A stretch of DNA of 64,000 nucleotides from Desulfobulbaceae bacterium (lineage in GTDB: Bacteria > Bacteroidota > Ignavibacteria > Kapaibacteriales > UBA2268): positions 62,001 to 126,000 of the forward strand of contig JAGXRP010000077.1 in NCBI GenBank assembly GCA_018335795.1, in the 5' to 3' direction. The translations under genes and the position numbers were made by a program. Position 1 is the first letter of the stretch. Each line of letters begins with the position of its first letter. Under the pieces are notes generated by a model. It saw nothing but the letters and a program-made list of their open reading frames with translations. It made no database searches and was not told the DNA's origin. Of the stretch, positions 48,802-58,540 are shown piece by piece.

Positions 48802-50187
48802 ATGTATAAATTAAATATATTTGTTTTATTGCTCGCATTTTCAATTTTTGCTTTTCAATCTTGTGTGGTATATGATGCAGGTAAGGAAGCTGTTTTGCCT
48901 GATTTAGCACCTCCGGCTGATTATAAACCAATATTTATTCAGGATATTAAAAATATTAATCAATCGAATTTGGATAATCCCAACCTAATGATTTCCCGTG
49001 CAGATGTTCATGACCCCGATAAAATTAAATTATACACTCATTTTATTGATAATGGAAAGACTTATTTAAGTGGTGCAGCTACTAACGAATGGCTCAAACG
49101 CTGGTGCGAGCTGACAATCAAGACAAATGGAACGAGCAAAATAATCGATAAATTCACTGTTCGCGAAAGCACAGCCAAGGACCGTTTACCTCTGTCCATA
49201 GCATTGGTGCTGGACCATAGCGGTTCGATGGGTGAGGAACGTGCATTGGAATGTCAGTTTGCAGTTGAAGAATTTGTGAAGAATAAAAAAGCTGATGACG
49301 CTGTTTCGATAATTAAATATGATGGTAATGTACTTGTGGAATCGCCTCTAACCACATCACAGTTAATATCTTTGTCTAATTTCCAGAAAACAGGACTTCA
49401 GGGCTTTGGAGGGCTGACTGCGGTATCGGATGCTATAATGCAGGGCATTAACGAAGTCTCTCGCTCCGACGAAAGCAAACAAAGAGTGGTCATCGTATTT
49501 ACCGATGGATTTGATAATTCATCTAAAATCGCATTTGATTCAGTGATTGCCAAAGCTATGGAAACTAATACAATTATCTGTGCTATCGATTTCGGTTATG
49601 GAATTAACAAAGGATTCATGAAAAGATATTCCGATGCTACAAATGGTATTTATCATCATGTTTATAAAAAAGAGGAATTCAAATTAGTTTTCGATGATAT
49701 TTACAATAGATTCGAGTATTTTTATGTTATTGAATTTGAACAACCTGATTTTGGCGAACATTTAATAACACTCAAATTGTGTACTCCAAAAGGCGATTTA
49801 GAAAATAATATATTAATTAATAATCTTCCCGATGTAGGATTTATTAATTTATTAAATATTTATTTTGATATTGATAAATCAACAATAAAAAAGGAATCCG
49901 ACAAAGCCATCAAAAGAGTAGCAGCCATGATGAACGTTTATCCGGGAATGGTAATTGAAGTTCGTGGGCATACTGATTCAACAAATAAAACAAAGGACCC
50001 CGATTATAATATCAAACTTTCACAATCTCGTGCCGATGCTGTCAAACAAGCTTTGACCAAGACCGGAATATCTGAACGACGGATTTTAACTCGCGGATAT
50101 GGAGAGCATATGCCGGTTGCAGAAAATTTAACTCCTGAAGGCAGAGCCAAAAATCGGCGTACTGAGTTTATAATTATACAAAAATAA
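48802..50187 (+). CDS. Lipoprotein with VWA and OmpA-like domains
   Basis: ATG at 48802 gives signal peptide plus lipobox FQSC (ORF track begins at a TTG, 48763); LVLDHSGSMGEE; YFDIDKSTIKKESD...VRGHTDSTNK...GYGEHMPVAEN. Confidence 0.88.
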   Translation: MYKLNIFVLLLAFSIFAFQSCVVYDAGKEAVLPDLAPPADYKPIFIQDIKNINQSNLDNPNLMISRADVHDPDKIKLYTHFIDNGKTYLSGAATNEWLKRWCELTIKTNGTSKIIDKFTVRESTAKDRLPLSIALVLDHSGSMGEERALECQFAVEEFVKNKKADDAVSIIKYDGNVLVESPLTTSQLISLSNFQKTGLQGFGGLTAVSDAIMQGINEVSRSDESKQRVVIVFTDGFDNSSKIAFDSVIAKAMETNTIICAIDFGYGINKGFMKRYSDATNGIYHHVYKKEEFKLVFDDIYNRFEYFYVIEFEQPDFGEHLITLKLCTPKGDLENNILINNLPDVGFINLLNIYFDIDKSTIKKESDKAIKRVAAMMNVYPGMVIEVRGHTDSTNKTKDPDYNIKLSQSRADAVKQALTKTGISERRILTRGYGEHMPVAENLTPEGRAKNRRTEFIIIQK

Positions 50188-50191
50188 AACG

Positions 50192-50230
50192 AAAAAGGGC
50201 TGTTAAAAAATAATTTAACAGCCCCTTTTT
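50192..50230. terminator. Bidirectional terminator between convergent genes
   Basis: A5 GGGCTGTTAAA ... TTTAACAGCCC C T5. Confidence 0.9.
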
Positions 50231-50252
50231 AAATAAAAATTATTTCATTATA

Positions 50253-51698
50253 TTAAAATCTGTAAGCCATTCCAAACATTATATTTAATGGGCTTTTTGT
50301 CAGAGTATATCTCGCATATTGTTGCATTTCCTGTGGTGATGTATAAGTGGTGCGTAATTCTGAATAATCAACCCAACGCATTACGCCATCTATTCTGATA
50401 TTCTTGCCAACAAAAACACTTCCACCAATAGCAAAGTTCTCTACACCTGCATTTGGAATATCTTGTTGATATGGTGAAGTAGTCTTTGCATAACTTGCAC
50501 GAACCATTCCGGGGAAAATAGGTATTTGATATTCAGCTCCAAGTCCCCAAGTAGTTTGACCCACCAAATCAAGTATGATATTATTATTCAAAGCCATTAC
50601 TTTAGGCAATGCGTCGCTGAATTCCATTTGGGTAACGTCAGTATATTCGACACCTGCAGAGAATGTCAATCCAAGAGTATTGACAGACAAACCCGCCGCA
50701 TAAACAAAAGGAGTGCGTAGATTATAAGAACTTTCGCCATCAAACTCGTAGAAGCGAGATTGTTCGTTTCGATAATTAGCAGTATATTTAGCAGTAAATT
50801 CCTCTTCAAATTGGTACCAAGTCGGGAATTTAATCGTTGCACCAAATCTCAAAAATTCTTCAAGTCGAGCCATAATATTCACCGAACCGGTTATACCTGA
50901 AACTTTCTGGTTGAGAGTTTCATGTGTTTGCAGATTATCAAAGACAAAGCCGCCTACATTTGTATTAGCATAAATTCCTCTGGAGTCTCTTTCGGTGAAT
51001 TCACGAGTATAGCCGTAATTGCCCCATTTGCCTGCAATGCTGAAAGCAAGCGCAACGAATTCGTTAACATCATAAGCGAAAGCAGCAGTTACATTGTGTA
51101 AACCGCCCTTTTCAGTAACCATAGCTGATTGCGAAAGGCTATCCCTATATGGAGTAGCAAAATAAAATTGATTGCCATTTTGCAATTCATCTGCTAAATA
51201 AAGTTGATATGCCCAGTTATCATCAGCATTTCCGGGACCAAAGTCCACTTCGGATGCAATCATCGAATAATTATTATTTACGCCTGTTAATCTAAATGTA
51301 TTCACAAAATCATCTTCTAAAAAGTAACCTATACCAATTGCACCGTTTCTCTTGTTGCTACCGAATTGGAAAGAAGAAATAAGTGCCGCATTTGTGATAG
51401 ATTCCACATTTGTCTTAAGCATATTATTAAAATTCAAATAATCAGTTTCGCTGCTATTTCGGGTAAAGCCCAAACCGACATTGAGTTCTGATTTGCCGAT
51501 TAGCGTCAAGCCTGCGGCATTGAATAGCATAGCCGAAGCATCATCCGATATTCCGTAAAATGCTACATTCAAAGCTGCTGCTCTTGGCGAAACAATTGGA
51601 TTGCTCTTAGCATATCTTAGAGCGTCATCAATAAATTGAGCATGAACAGCCACGTTTGCACAAATTATGCAAACAACTAAAGTTATTATTTTTTTCAT
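50253..51698 (-). CDS. Outer membrane protein (OmpP1/FadL-like)
   Basis: 481 aa; signal peptide, NVAFYGISDDASAMLFNAAGLTLIGKSELNVGLGF, C-terminal YRF. Confidence 0.75.
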   Translation of the reverse strand: MKKIITLVVCIICANVAVHAQFIDDALRYAKSNPIVSPRAAALNVAFYGISDDASAMLFNAAGLTLIGKSELNVGLGFTRNSSETDYLNFNNMLKTNVESITNAALISSFQFGSNKRNGAIGIGYFLEDDFVNTFRLTGVNNNYSMIASEVDFGPGNADDNWAYQLYLADELQNGNQFYFATPYRDSLSQSAMVTEKGGLHNVTAAFAYDVNEFVALAFSIAGKWGNYGYTREFTERDSRGIYANTNVGGFVFDNLQTHETLNQKVSGITGSVNIMARLEEFLRFGATIKFPTWYQFEEEFTAKYTANYRNEQSRFYEFDGESSYNLRTPFVYAAGLSVNTLGLTFSAGVEYTDVTQMEFSDALPKVMALNNNIILDLVGQTTWGLGAEYQIPIFPGMVRASYAKTTSPYQQDIPNAGVENFAIGGSVFVGKNIRIDGVMRWVDYSELRTTYTSPQEMQQYARYTLTKSPLNIMFGMAYRF

Positions 51699-51701
51699 AT
51701 T

Positions 51702-52799
51702 TTACCTCGTTCTTTGACCTGACCCACTACCACTACTTGAACCTGACCTTGACGAACCACTGGAACTACCTCTAGAACTACCACTAGAACTACCTGAACT
51801 TGAACCGCTACTCGACGGTGTGCTTTTGACTGAACCAGGTGAAGAAGAAGGGGCATTGCTACCCGAACTACTCGGTTGAGCATCACGATAAACCGGAGCT
51901 GATTCAGAAGGTCTTGACGAACTGCGTGCTGGTGAAGACTCAGTCTCGCCTACATTACGGATAATTCCACCACTACTTGTTCTGACAGGGTCTGAAGCAG
52001 GACGTGAATCAGTTTCTACAACTCTGAAAATATTCCCTGAACTCGATGAATTACGCGTTTGCGAACCGGAGGAACGAACCGGAGTTGCTGAAGTGCTTGA
52101 TGGCGCATCAGTTCTGTTATATCCGCTACTACTCGACCTAACGGGTGAGCTTGTGCCACTAACTCTTTGAGCTGAACCTGTTGACACATTACCGGATTGA
52201 CCCGATGGACGTGGAGTAGATTGCCCCGTGACATTACGGTCGTCATAAGTATAAGACCCCCTGTTAGCACCGAAAGAACGGTAAGTGTCGCGTTTGTTTG
52301 GTTTTGAGTTAGAATACGCATAAACAGGTTGTGGGTACCAACCTCTGCTATACCAACTAGCCCATGGATCCCAGTATCTGCCATAATAGGGATGATAATC
52401 ATACCAAGGACTATACCAACCACATCCCCAGTAACCCGAAGACATGTGATAGTGGCGTCTGCCATAATAATGAGTCGAAACCCAACCATAATGACTAGAC
52501 CACCAAGGCACAATCACAGGAACGTAAACAGTTTGGTTGTAATTATAATCATTGCGTCGCAATTCTTCCGAACGAACAGCTACTTCCTGAACGGGAGCGC
52601 CACCACCGGCAGCCATAGGATTAGTCCATTTCTGGGTAGGAGCGACAGCCGTCTGCTGCGGAGCAGGCGCGAGTGCCTCTTCTACTTGCTTAGGTTTGTT
52701 CGTGTAACCAAAATAGTTATCCGATGAGTTCGTAGTGGAACAGCCCACTGCGATGAATGCCATTAAGGCGATTGACAATATTATATTATATGTTTTCAT
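51702..52799 (-). CDS. Low-complexity lipoprotein: Tyr/Trp-rich middle, Ser/Gly-rich C-terminus
   Basis: 365 aa; AVGCSTTNSS lipobox; SSGSSSGSSRGSSSGSSRSGSSSGSGSGQ tail. Confidence 0.75.
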   Translation of the reverse strand: MKTYNIILSIALMAFIAVGCSTTNSSDNYFGYTNKPKQVEEALAPAPQQTAVAPTQKWTNPMAAGGGAPVQEVAVRSEELRRNDYNYNQTVYVPVIVPWWSSHYGWVSTHYYGRRHYHMSSGYWGCGWYSPWYDYHPYYGRYWDPWASWYSRGWYPQPVYAYSNSKPNKRDTYRSFGANRGSYTYDDRNVTGQSTPRPSGQSGNVSTGSAQRVSGTSSPVRSSSSGYNRTDAPSSTSATPVRSSGSQTRNSSSSGNIFRVVETDSRPASDPVRTSSGGIIRNVGETESSPARSSSRPSESAPVYRDAQPSSSGSNAPSSSPGSVKSTPSSSGSSSGSSSGSSRGSSSGSSRSGSSSGSGSGQRTR

Positions 52800-52924
52800 G
52801 ATATACCTCCATATGTAGTAAACGCATCAAAGCAAATTTAGTTTCAAAAAAAGGGTAAAAATCGCAAAAGAAAAATATCATTTTGCTATTCTAAAAATTC
52901 TCCTTATATTTGTATTCTTTTTTC

Positions 52925-53008
52925 GCTCGGATGGCGGAACCGGTAGACGCACAGGACTTAAAATCCTGTGGGCATTAGCCCGTGAGGGTTCAAGTCCCTC
53001 TCCGAGTA
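52925..53008 (+). tRNA. tRNA-Leu (anticodon TAA)
   Basis: Acceptor GCTCGGA/TCCGAGT, anticodon arm CAGGA-CTTAAAA-TCCTG, long variable arm, GGTTCAAGTCC T-arm; CCA not encoded. Confidence 0.95.
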
Positions 53009-53031
53009 CGACTTTTCAAGACTTAGATGTC

Positions 53032-53077
53032 ATCCCGCAATACAGTGTTTATCATGGTTGCGGGATTTTTCTTTTTT
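53032..53077 (+). terminator. Terminator downstream of tRNA-Leu
   Basis: ATCCCGCAA ... TTGCGGGAT TTTTCTTTTTT. Confidence 0.85.
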
Positions 53078-53135
53078 GTCCTATTTGCCCTATTTCCGTT
53101 TATTGCCACGTTTGATTGGCACGAGATTGACACGG

Positions 53136-53405
53136 CTATTTCTTAAATGCCTTCTCTATATCTGCGTTGCCAACAACCGTTAAATAATGCTTTTGCATGA
53201 CAGCGAGTGTATGACCTGTGACCTGTGCTAATACATTACCTTGCACGCCTTACGTTAACATTTTATTGATAAAATGCTTACGATAACCGTGAAAGCCTAA
53301 ATTCCGGGTTTGCGTTACGCGTATTGCCTTGCGTATTTTCCATTCCCCCTTTTCCGTTTCGTCATTTGCGTAATTACAAATGCAAATCATAACCCATTCT
53401 ATCAG
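53136..53405 (-). pseudogene. Decayed tyrosine recombinase (integrase) C-terminal fragment
   Basis: Minus-strand reading EWVMICICNYANDETEKGEWKIRKAIRVTQTRNLGFHGYRKHFINKMLT*GVQGNVLAQVTGHTLAVMQKHYLTVVGNADIEKAFKK*; HxxR, GH and Y motifs; in-frame TAA at 53250-53252. Confidence 0.8.
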
Positions 53406-54218
53406 TTCAGAATGTCTTTCTTGAGGAAATATAGGTAGGAAAAGAGTGTTAGAATTAAGATTGTGGCAATAAATGTTCCTGTATAGAGCATATTTAGTGT
53501 ATAATCGGGGACTAAAATATCGTTGTCAACATAATGGAATGGGCTTATGAATCCAATATAGGCTGTTGATTCGGATACTTTGGAAATCAAATCCAAAAAG
53601 TATGTTCCCATAACGATTGCTACCGACAAAGCGAATAATCCCCGCCCGCGTTTGGCAACTGCGGAAATAACAAATCCGATTGAAGCAAATGTAAGTGAAG
53701 TAAAAAATCCGTAAATTGAATGGATAAAAAAGGGAGCTTTTTCGTAATCATCGGTTTTGAAGATTTCCAAACTTATGAATCCGGTCAAAACTGCCACAGT
53801 ATTTATTATAATAATTAGTGTTATGCAAGCGAGAACTTTCGCTCCAAATATTTCAGTGCGAGTCATTGGACGCGTATATAGAAACTCTGCTGTTTTTTCA
53901 AATTCTTCATTGGCAAATAGGGAAATTGCAGTGAGAATGGAAAACATTCCGGTAAGTAATATAATCAGTGGGCTATTTCTAATGACATAGAATCCTAGGA
54001 TGTTTGAGAGTTTTTCAATTTCCAACCCGAAGCCTTTGAGCATTGGCGCTAAAAAGGGTTGATTGAAAAAGCGGTTCTATATTTTTGAGAATACCTTCTT
54101 CCAAAAAGATTTCAAATAATGCCATATTGAGCACTATTAATCCGCAAATGAGCGTTAACCATATTAACATAGAGTTTTTATAACGATATAATTCCATTTT
54201 AAATAGATTATAATTCAT
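53402..54218 (-). pseudogene. ABC-2 type permease, split by a frameshift
   Basis: MNYNLFKMELYRYKNSMLIWLTL...KNIEPLFQ continues in another frame as ...NQPFLAPMLKGFGLEIEKLSNILGF...YFLKKDILN*; junction at A5 run 54066-54070. Confidence 0.75.
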
Positions 54219-55116
54219 TGCCGGACTCCGCATTTTGGTAATAATGGAGAAATATTTCTTCTAATGTAGGCTCTTCGATACTTATATTTTCAATTTGGAA
54301 ATTAGCGAGATAGCTAATCAATTCGTTCATATCGCCATTAAATAAAAAATTCATTTGATTATTAACTCTTTTAAAATCAACAGTAGCGGGTAATTCTAGG
54401 TTTATATCGTTTTGATTTTCAGTAAAGGAAATCGATATTTTTTTGAGCATTTTTTTGCGTAATGCATCAATGCTTTCTAACTTAATAATCGAACCTTTTT
54501 GGATAATAGCGACTCTTGAGCAAATTTTCTGAACATCATTCAAGACATGAGAAGAGAAAAATATGGTGCAGCCTCGCTCATTTTCCTTTTTGAATAACTC
54601 AAAAACTTTTGATTGAATTAATGGGTCAAGTCCGCTTGTCGGTTCGTCTAATATCAATAGTTCAGGCTTATGGAGCAGTGATTGAATTAAGGATACCTTT
54701 TTTTTGTTGCCTAATGATAAATCTCTGATTTTCAGATTGGTTTTAAGGTCCAAATCGTCAGCGAGTTCATTAATTCTTTTGCTATCATTTACTCCGTAGA
54801 ATCTTTGAGAATACTCGAGGAGTTCTTTCACAGTCATTTTGTAGTAGTAATTTACTTCGGCTGGCAAATATCCGGTTTTGAATTTAATTAATTTCGACTG
54901 TTTGATTATATCATAACCGAGCACTTTACCGCTGCCGGAATTTGGGAAAATGAGATTGAACAATAATCTGATGGTTGTTGATTTGCCTGCGCCATTTGGA
55001 CCTATGAATCCAAAAATTTCACCACGCTCGACTGTTAAATCTAAGTTTTTAATTCCGGTTGTTTTTCCGTAATTTTTACTCAAGCTGATTGTTTCAATTG
55101 CTTTCGATTTTTCCAT
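54208..55116 (-). CDS. ABC transporter ATP-binding protein
   Basis: 302 aa; GPNGAGKST, LSLGNKKKVSLIQSL, LLILDEPTSGLDP; 11-bp overlap with permease start (ATGAATTATAA). Confidence 0.95.
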   Translation of the reverse strand: MEKSKAIETISLSKNYGKTTGIKNLDLTVERGEIFGFIGPNGAGKSTTIRLLFNLIFPNSGSGKVLGYDIIKQSKLIKFKTGYLPAEVNYYYKMTVKELLEYSQRFYGVNDSKRINELADDLDLKTNLKIRDLSLGNKKKVSLIQSLLHKPELLILDEPTSGLDPLIQSKVFELFKKENERGCTIFFSSHVLNDVQKICSRVAIIQKGSIIKLESIDALRKKMLKKISISFTENQNDINLELPATVDFKRVNNQMNFLFNGDMNELISYLANFQIENISIEEPTLEEIFLHYYQNAESGNEL

Positions 55117-55163
55117 TTTTTAGAAGGATTATATTCTAACAATAATAATAAATTTAAATATTT

Positions 55164-55206
55164 AAAAAAAAAGGAGCTGAATCATTATGAAACAGCCCCG
55201 ATTTTT
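55164..55206 (-). terminator. Terminator after frr
   Basis: GGAGCTG ... CAGCCCC stem with A/T runs on both sides. Confidence 0.75.
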
Positions 55207-55224
55207 TTTTATGTCCGAAAGAGT

Positions 55225-55785
55225 CTAATCTTCCATCAATTCTTTTTCTTTGACTTCGAGCAATACATCAACACTTTTGACGTATTCGTCGGTGTGTTTT
55301 TGTATTTCCTCTTCGCCGCGTTTGCGGTCGTCTTCGGTGACTATTTTGTCCTTTTCGGCTTTTTTGAGTGCATCAATTCCGTCGCGACGTACGCTGCGAA
55401 TTGCAACGCGAGCTTCTTCTGCATACTTTTTGCACATCTTTACGAAGTCTTTTCTACGAGCTTCGGTCAGTGGTGGCACGGGAATACGAATGACAGTGCC
55501 GTCGTTTTGTGGATTGAATCCAAGGTCAGCTGAACGAATCGCTTTTTCGATATCTGTGATAATCGAGCGGTCGTATGGCTGAATGAGTATGGTTCGGGCA
55601 TCGGGAGCCGATACACCACCCACTTGTGATACAGGAGTTGGAGTGCCGTAATAGTCAACGGTTACACCATCAATCAATGATGACGATGCTCTGCCTGTGC
55701 GGACTTTTGCCAATTGTTGCTTGAAAAAATCTACTGATTTAATCATATTGGCTTTAATTTCTTCTACTAATTCTTGATTAAACAT
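55225..55785 (-). CDS. frr: Ribosome recycling factor
   Basis: 186 aa; VRTGRASSSLIDGVTVDYYGTPTPVSQVGGVSAPDARTILIQPYD. Confidence 0.97.
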   Translation of the reverse strand: MFNQELVEEIKANMIKSVDFFKQQLAKVRTGRASSSLIDGVTVDYYGTPTPVSQVGGVSAPDARTILIQPYDRSIITDIEKAIRSADLGFNPQNDGTVIRIPVPPLTEARRKDFVKMCKKYAEEARVAIRSVRRDGIDALKKAEKDKIVTEDDRKRGEEEIQKHTDEYVKSVDVLLEVKEKELMED

Positions 55786-55793
55786 TTTGACCT

Positions 55794-56510
55794 CTATTGT
55801 TTATCTCTGACTAATGTTCCTATTAATTCGCCCTGAATCAGCCTTTTCAAATTTCCACGCTGGTTGATATTGATGACTGACATGGGCAGATGATTTTCGT
55901 GACAAAGTGTGATTGCTGTGTGGTCCATGACTCTAAGGTCTTTTTCGATAACTTCGCGATATGTTATTTCGTCAAATTTGATAGCATTTTCGTTTTTCTC
56001 GGGGTCGCTGTCATATACACCGTCCACGCGGGTTGCTTTGATAATTACTTGTGCTTCGATTTCGATTGCACGAAGAACTGCAGCAGTATCTGTAGTAAAG
56101 TAAGGGTTGCCGGTACCGGCACCGAACAGCACAACGCGATTTTTCTCCAAATGGCGAATGGCGCGACGTCTGATGAGTGGTTCGGCAATTTGCTCCATTT
56201 TGATTGCAGTCTGCAGACGTGTTTGGACACCTAACTCTTCGAGAGCATTTTGGAATGCAATGGAATTAATAACAGTTGCCAGCATACCCATTTGGTCGCC
56301 GGAAACTTTGTGAATGCCGTGAGCGGCGGCTTGGACACCTCGGAAGATGTTTCCGCCACCGATTACGATACCAATTTGAACTCCCAAATTATAGATTTCG
56401 GCAATTTCTGCGGCAAATACTTTCAGCACTGTCGGGTCAATTCCGAATTGGCGTTCGCCCATTAGTGCTTCGCCACTCAATTTAAGAAGTATTCTACTGA
56501 AAGCTATCAT
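55794..56510 (-). CDS. pyrH: UMP kinase
   Basis: 238 aa; [40 protein letters not shown]-type motif. Confidence 0.97.
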   Translation of the reverse strand: MIAFSRILLKLSGEALMGERQFGIDPTVLKVFAAEIAEIYNLGVQIGIVIGGGNIFRGVQAAAHGIHKVSGDQMGMLATVINSIAFQNALEELGVQTRLQTAIKMEQIAEPLIRRRAIRHLEKNRVVLFGAGTGNPYFTTDTAAVLRAIEIEAQVIIKATRVDGVYDSDPEKNENAIKFDEITYREVIEKDLRVMDHTAITLCHENHLPMSVININQRGNLKRLIQGELIGTLVRDKQ

Positions 56511-56534
56511 TTGTAGTGTTCTTTAATTTTATTA

Positions 56535-57392
56535 TTAGGATTCGCCAAGAGCGTATCTTGCAAAACGATTGATTTTCACGTCCGAGCCTGTGAGTTCGGA
56601 AATTTGTTTGATTACATCATTGACTGAGATGCTGCCATCTTTGACGAAAGCTTGTTCGATAAGGCAACTTTCAGTGAAGAATTTATCTAGTTTGCCTTGT
56701 GCAATTTTTTCGGCAATTTCAGGGTTTTTGCCCGAATCAATTGCTTGTTGCTTATATATTTCTAGTTCTTTGTTCAATGTTGATTGGTCAACTTGGCTCC
56801 TGTCAATGAACTGAGGATTCATCGCTGCAATTTGCATTGCAATATCGCGAATTGAAGCGACTGCTTTGTCATTAACATTTGCAACAGCAACGTCTAATAA
56901 GACTGCGAGCTTGTTTCCTGCATGGATATAAGTAGAAATGAAACCTTCCGAAGTCCAATGTTCAAATTTTCTAATTTCAATTTTTTCGCTGAATTTAGAC
57001 AAAATACTATTGTAAAGACCTTCGATTGAATCACCATCAACGCTAACTTTCATCAAATCATCAACGCTTTCAATTTTGTTATTAAGTAGAGCATTTGCTA
57101 CGATACTAACAAAATCGTCAAATTCTTGATTTCTGGCGACGAAGTCGGTTTCGCAATTCACTTCGACCATAACAGCATTTTTGTTGTCATTTTTGGAAAT
57201 AGCAACAATCATACCTTCGTTAGCAATTTTGTCTGCACGTTTAGCAGCCGAAGCCGCTCCTCTTTTTCTAAGAACTTCGATAGCAATCGTGATATCGCCA
57301 TCTGCTTCGACCAATGCTTTTTTGCAATCAGCCATACCCGCGCCTGTTTTATCGCGAAGGTCTTTAACCATAAGAGCTGAAATTTCTGCCAT
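56535..57392 (-). CDS. tsf: Elongation factor Ts
   Basis: 285 aa; VKDLRDKTGAGMADCKKAL, VNCETDFVARN. Confidence 0.97.
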   Translation of the reverse strand: MAEISALMVKDLRDKTGAGMADCKKALVEADGDITIAIEVLRKRGAASAAKRADKIANEGMIVAISKNDNKNAVMVEVNCETDFVARNQEFDDFVSIVANALLNNKIESVDDLMKVSVDGDSIEGLYNSILSKFSEKIEIRKFEHWTSEGFISTYIHAGNKLAVLLDVAVANVNDKAVASIRDIAMQIAAMNPQFIDRSQVDQSTLNKELEIYKQQAIDSGKNPEIAEKIAQGKLDKFFTESCLIEQAFVKDGSISVNDVIKQISELTGSDVKINRFARYALGES

Positions 57393-57426
57393 GATTTTAA
57401 ATTATCTCAATTATTTAAACAAAATT

Positions 57427-58377
57427 TTAATTTTCAGTTGTTGCAGCGTCAGATTGGTTTGCGTTTGCAACCGGAACGTCTGAAGCTTGTTTTTGTGGAG
57501 CATTAGCAACCGGAACGTCTGAAGCCTGTTTCTGTGGAGCGTTATATCTTGGAGCTGCTTGTCCTGTAGTACGAGCCGGTGGTCTTCTTTCTCTTAATTT
57601 ACGTCTTACCTTTGGGTCGTCTTCAGTGTCAACTTCAGTTTCTTTGTCAATTCTTTCTCCGTCAGCAGCTAGTTCTGCCATTTTAACTTTTGCAATTCGT
57701 GAGCCTTCAATGATTGCATCGGCTAATACACCTGCAATGAGTTCGACTGTCTTGATTGAATCGTCGTTTGCAGGAATTGGATATTCTACTTCTTCGGGGT
57801 CAACGTTTGTGTCAACGATTCCAATTACGGGAATACCTAAGATTTTTGCTTCTTTAATAGCCAAATGTTCTTTTTTAGTATCAACTACGAATAATGCACC
57901 TGGGAGTTTAGTCATAGTTTCTATACCACCGAAAACTTTGCGAAGTCTGTCGCGTTCACGACCGAGCAATAATCTTTCCTTTTTGGTGATTTTTTCAAAT
58001 GTGCCGTCAGTTTCCATTTTGTCAATGGTATTTAGGCGTTTGATACTTTTTCTGATAGTTGTGAAGTTAGTCAACATACCACCCAACCATCTTTCGGAAA
58101 CGTAGTTGATTTCGGCTTTATTTGCAGATTCTTCTATAGCAAGTTTGGCTTGTTGTTTAGTTCCAATAAAAAGCACCGAACGACCACGTGAAGTGATGTC
58201 GTAAATTGCTTGACGAGCCAAATCTAAAAGCACTTGAGTTTTACGCAAATCAATGATGTGAATACCGTTGCGTTCGGTAAAAATGAATTGAGCCATCTTA
58301 GGGTTCCAACGACGAGTAAGATGACCAAAATGCGCTCCTGATTCGAGGAGTTGTTCGATTGATACTGAATGTTCCAT
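57427..58377 (-). CDS. rpsB: 30S ribosomal protein S2 with extended C-terminus
   Basis: 316 aa; LLESGAHFGHLTRRWNPKM, RWLGGMLTNFTTI; repetitive tail. Confidence 0.97.
   Translation of the reverse strand: MEHSVSIEQLLESGAHFGHLTRRWNPKMAQFIFTERNGIHIIDLRKTQVLLDLARQAIYDITSRGRSVLFIGTKQQAKLAIEESANKAEINYVSERWLGGMLTNFTTIRKSIKRLNTIDKMETDGTFEKITKKERLLLGRERDRLRKVFGGIETMTKLPGALFVVDTKKEHLAIKEAKILGIPVIGIVDTNVDPEEVEYPIPANDDSIKTVELIAGVLADAIIEGSRIAKVKMAELAADGERIDKETEVDTEDDPKVRRKLRERRPPARTTGQAAPRYNAPQKQASDVPVANAPQKQASDVPVANANQSDAATTEN
57467..57544. repeat. Two tandem 39-bp units in the rpsB 3' end
   Basis: GCAACCGGAACGTCTGAAGC(T/C)TGTTT(T/C)TGTGGAGC(A/G)TTA; 13-aa unit NAPQKQASDVPVA. Confidence 0.9.
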
Positions 58378-58501
58378 TAATGAACTCCAAAATATATGAG
58401 TGTTGTACTTCTGTCGCTTTCATCCCTGTTATTCAGCATTTGCCACACCTAACAAGTCCAACGACATGATTAATTATATTCTATCTTAAAAATCAGATTA
58501 A

Positions 58502-58524
58502 CAAAAACCCGCATAACAGCGGGA
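58502..58524 (-). terminator. Terminator after rpsI
   Basis: Minus strand CCCGCTGTTATGCGGGTTTTTGT. Confidence 0.75.
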
Positions 58525-58540
58525 AATTGTTGAAATTGTC

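Noticed and set aside
51720-51860. Possible tandem-repeat or CRISPR-like signal in the Ser/Gly codons
   Set aside because: Explained by low-complexity coding sequence; no regular spacers. No CRISPR array seen anywhere in the window.
52016-52513. 165-aa alternate-frame ORF in the Ser-rich lipoprotein gene
   Set aside because: Same strand, shifted frame, low-complexity by-product; the 365-aa frame has a signal peptide and lipobox.
57626-58105. 159-aa plus-strand ORF inside rpsB
   Set aside because: Antisense to a conserved ribosomal protein gene; composition typical of shadow ORFs.
55225-58377. frr-pyrH-tsf-rpsB order as a novel cluster
   Set aside because: This is the classic conserved bacterial operon order.
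58378-58540. Possible ribosomal leader RNA between rpsI and rpsB
   Set aside because: No recognisable conserved fold by eye beyond the rpsI terminator; needs covariation analysis.
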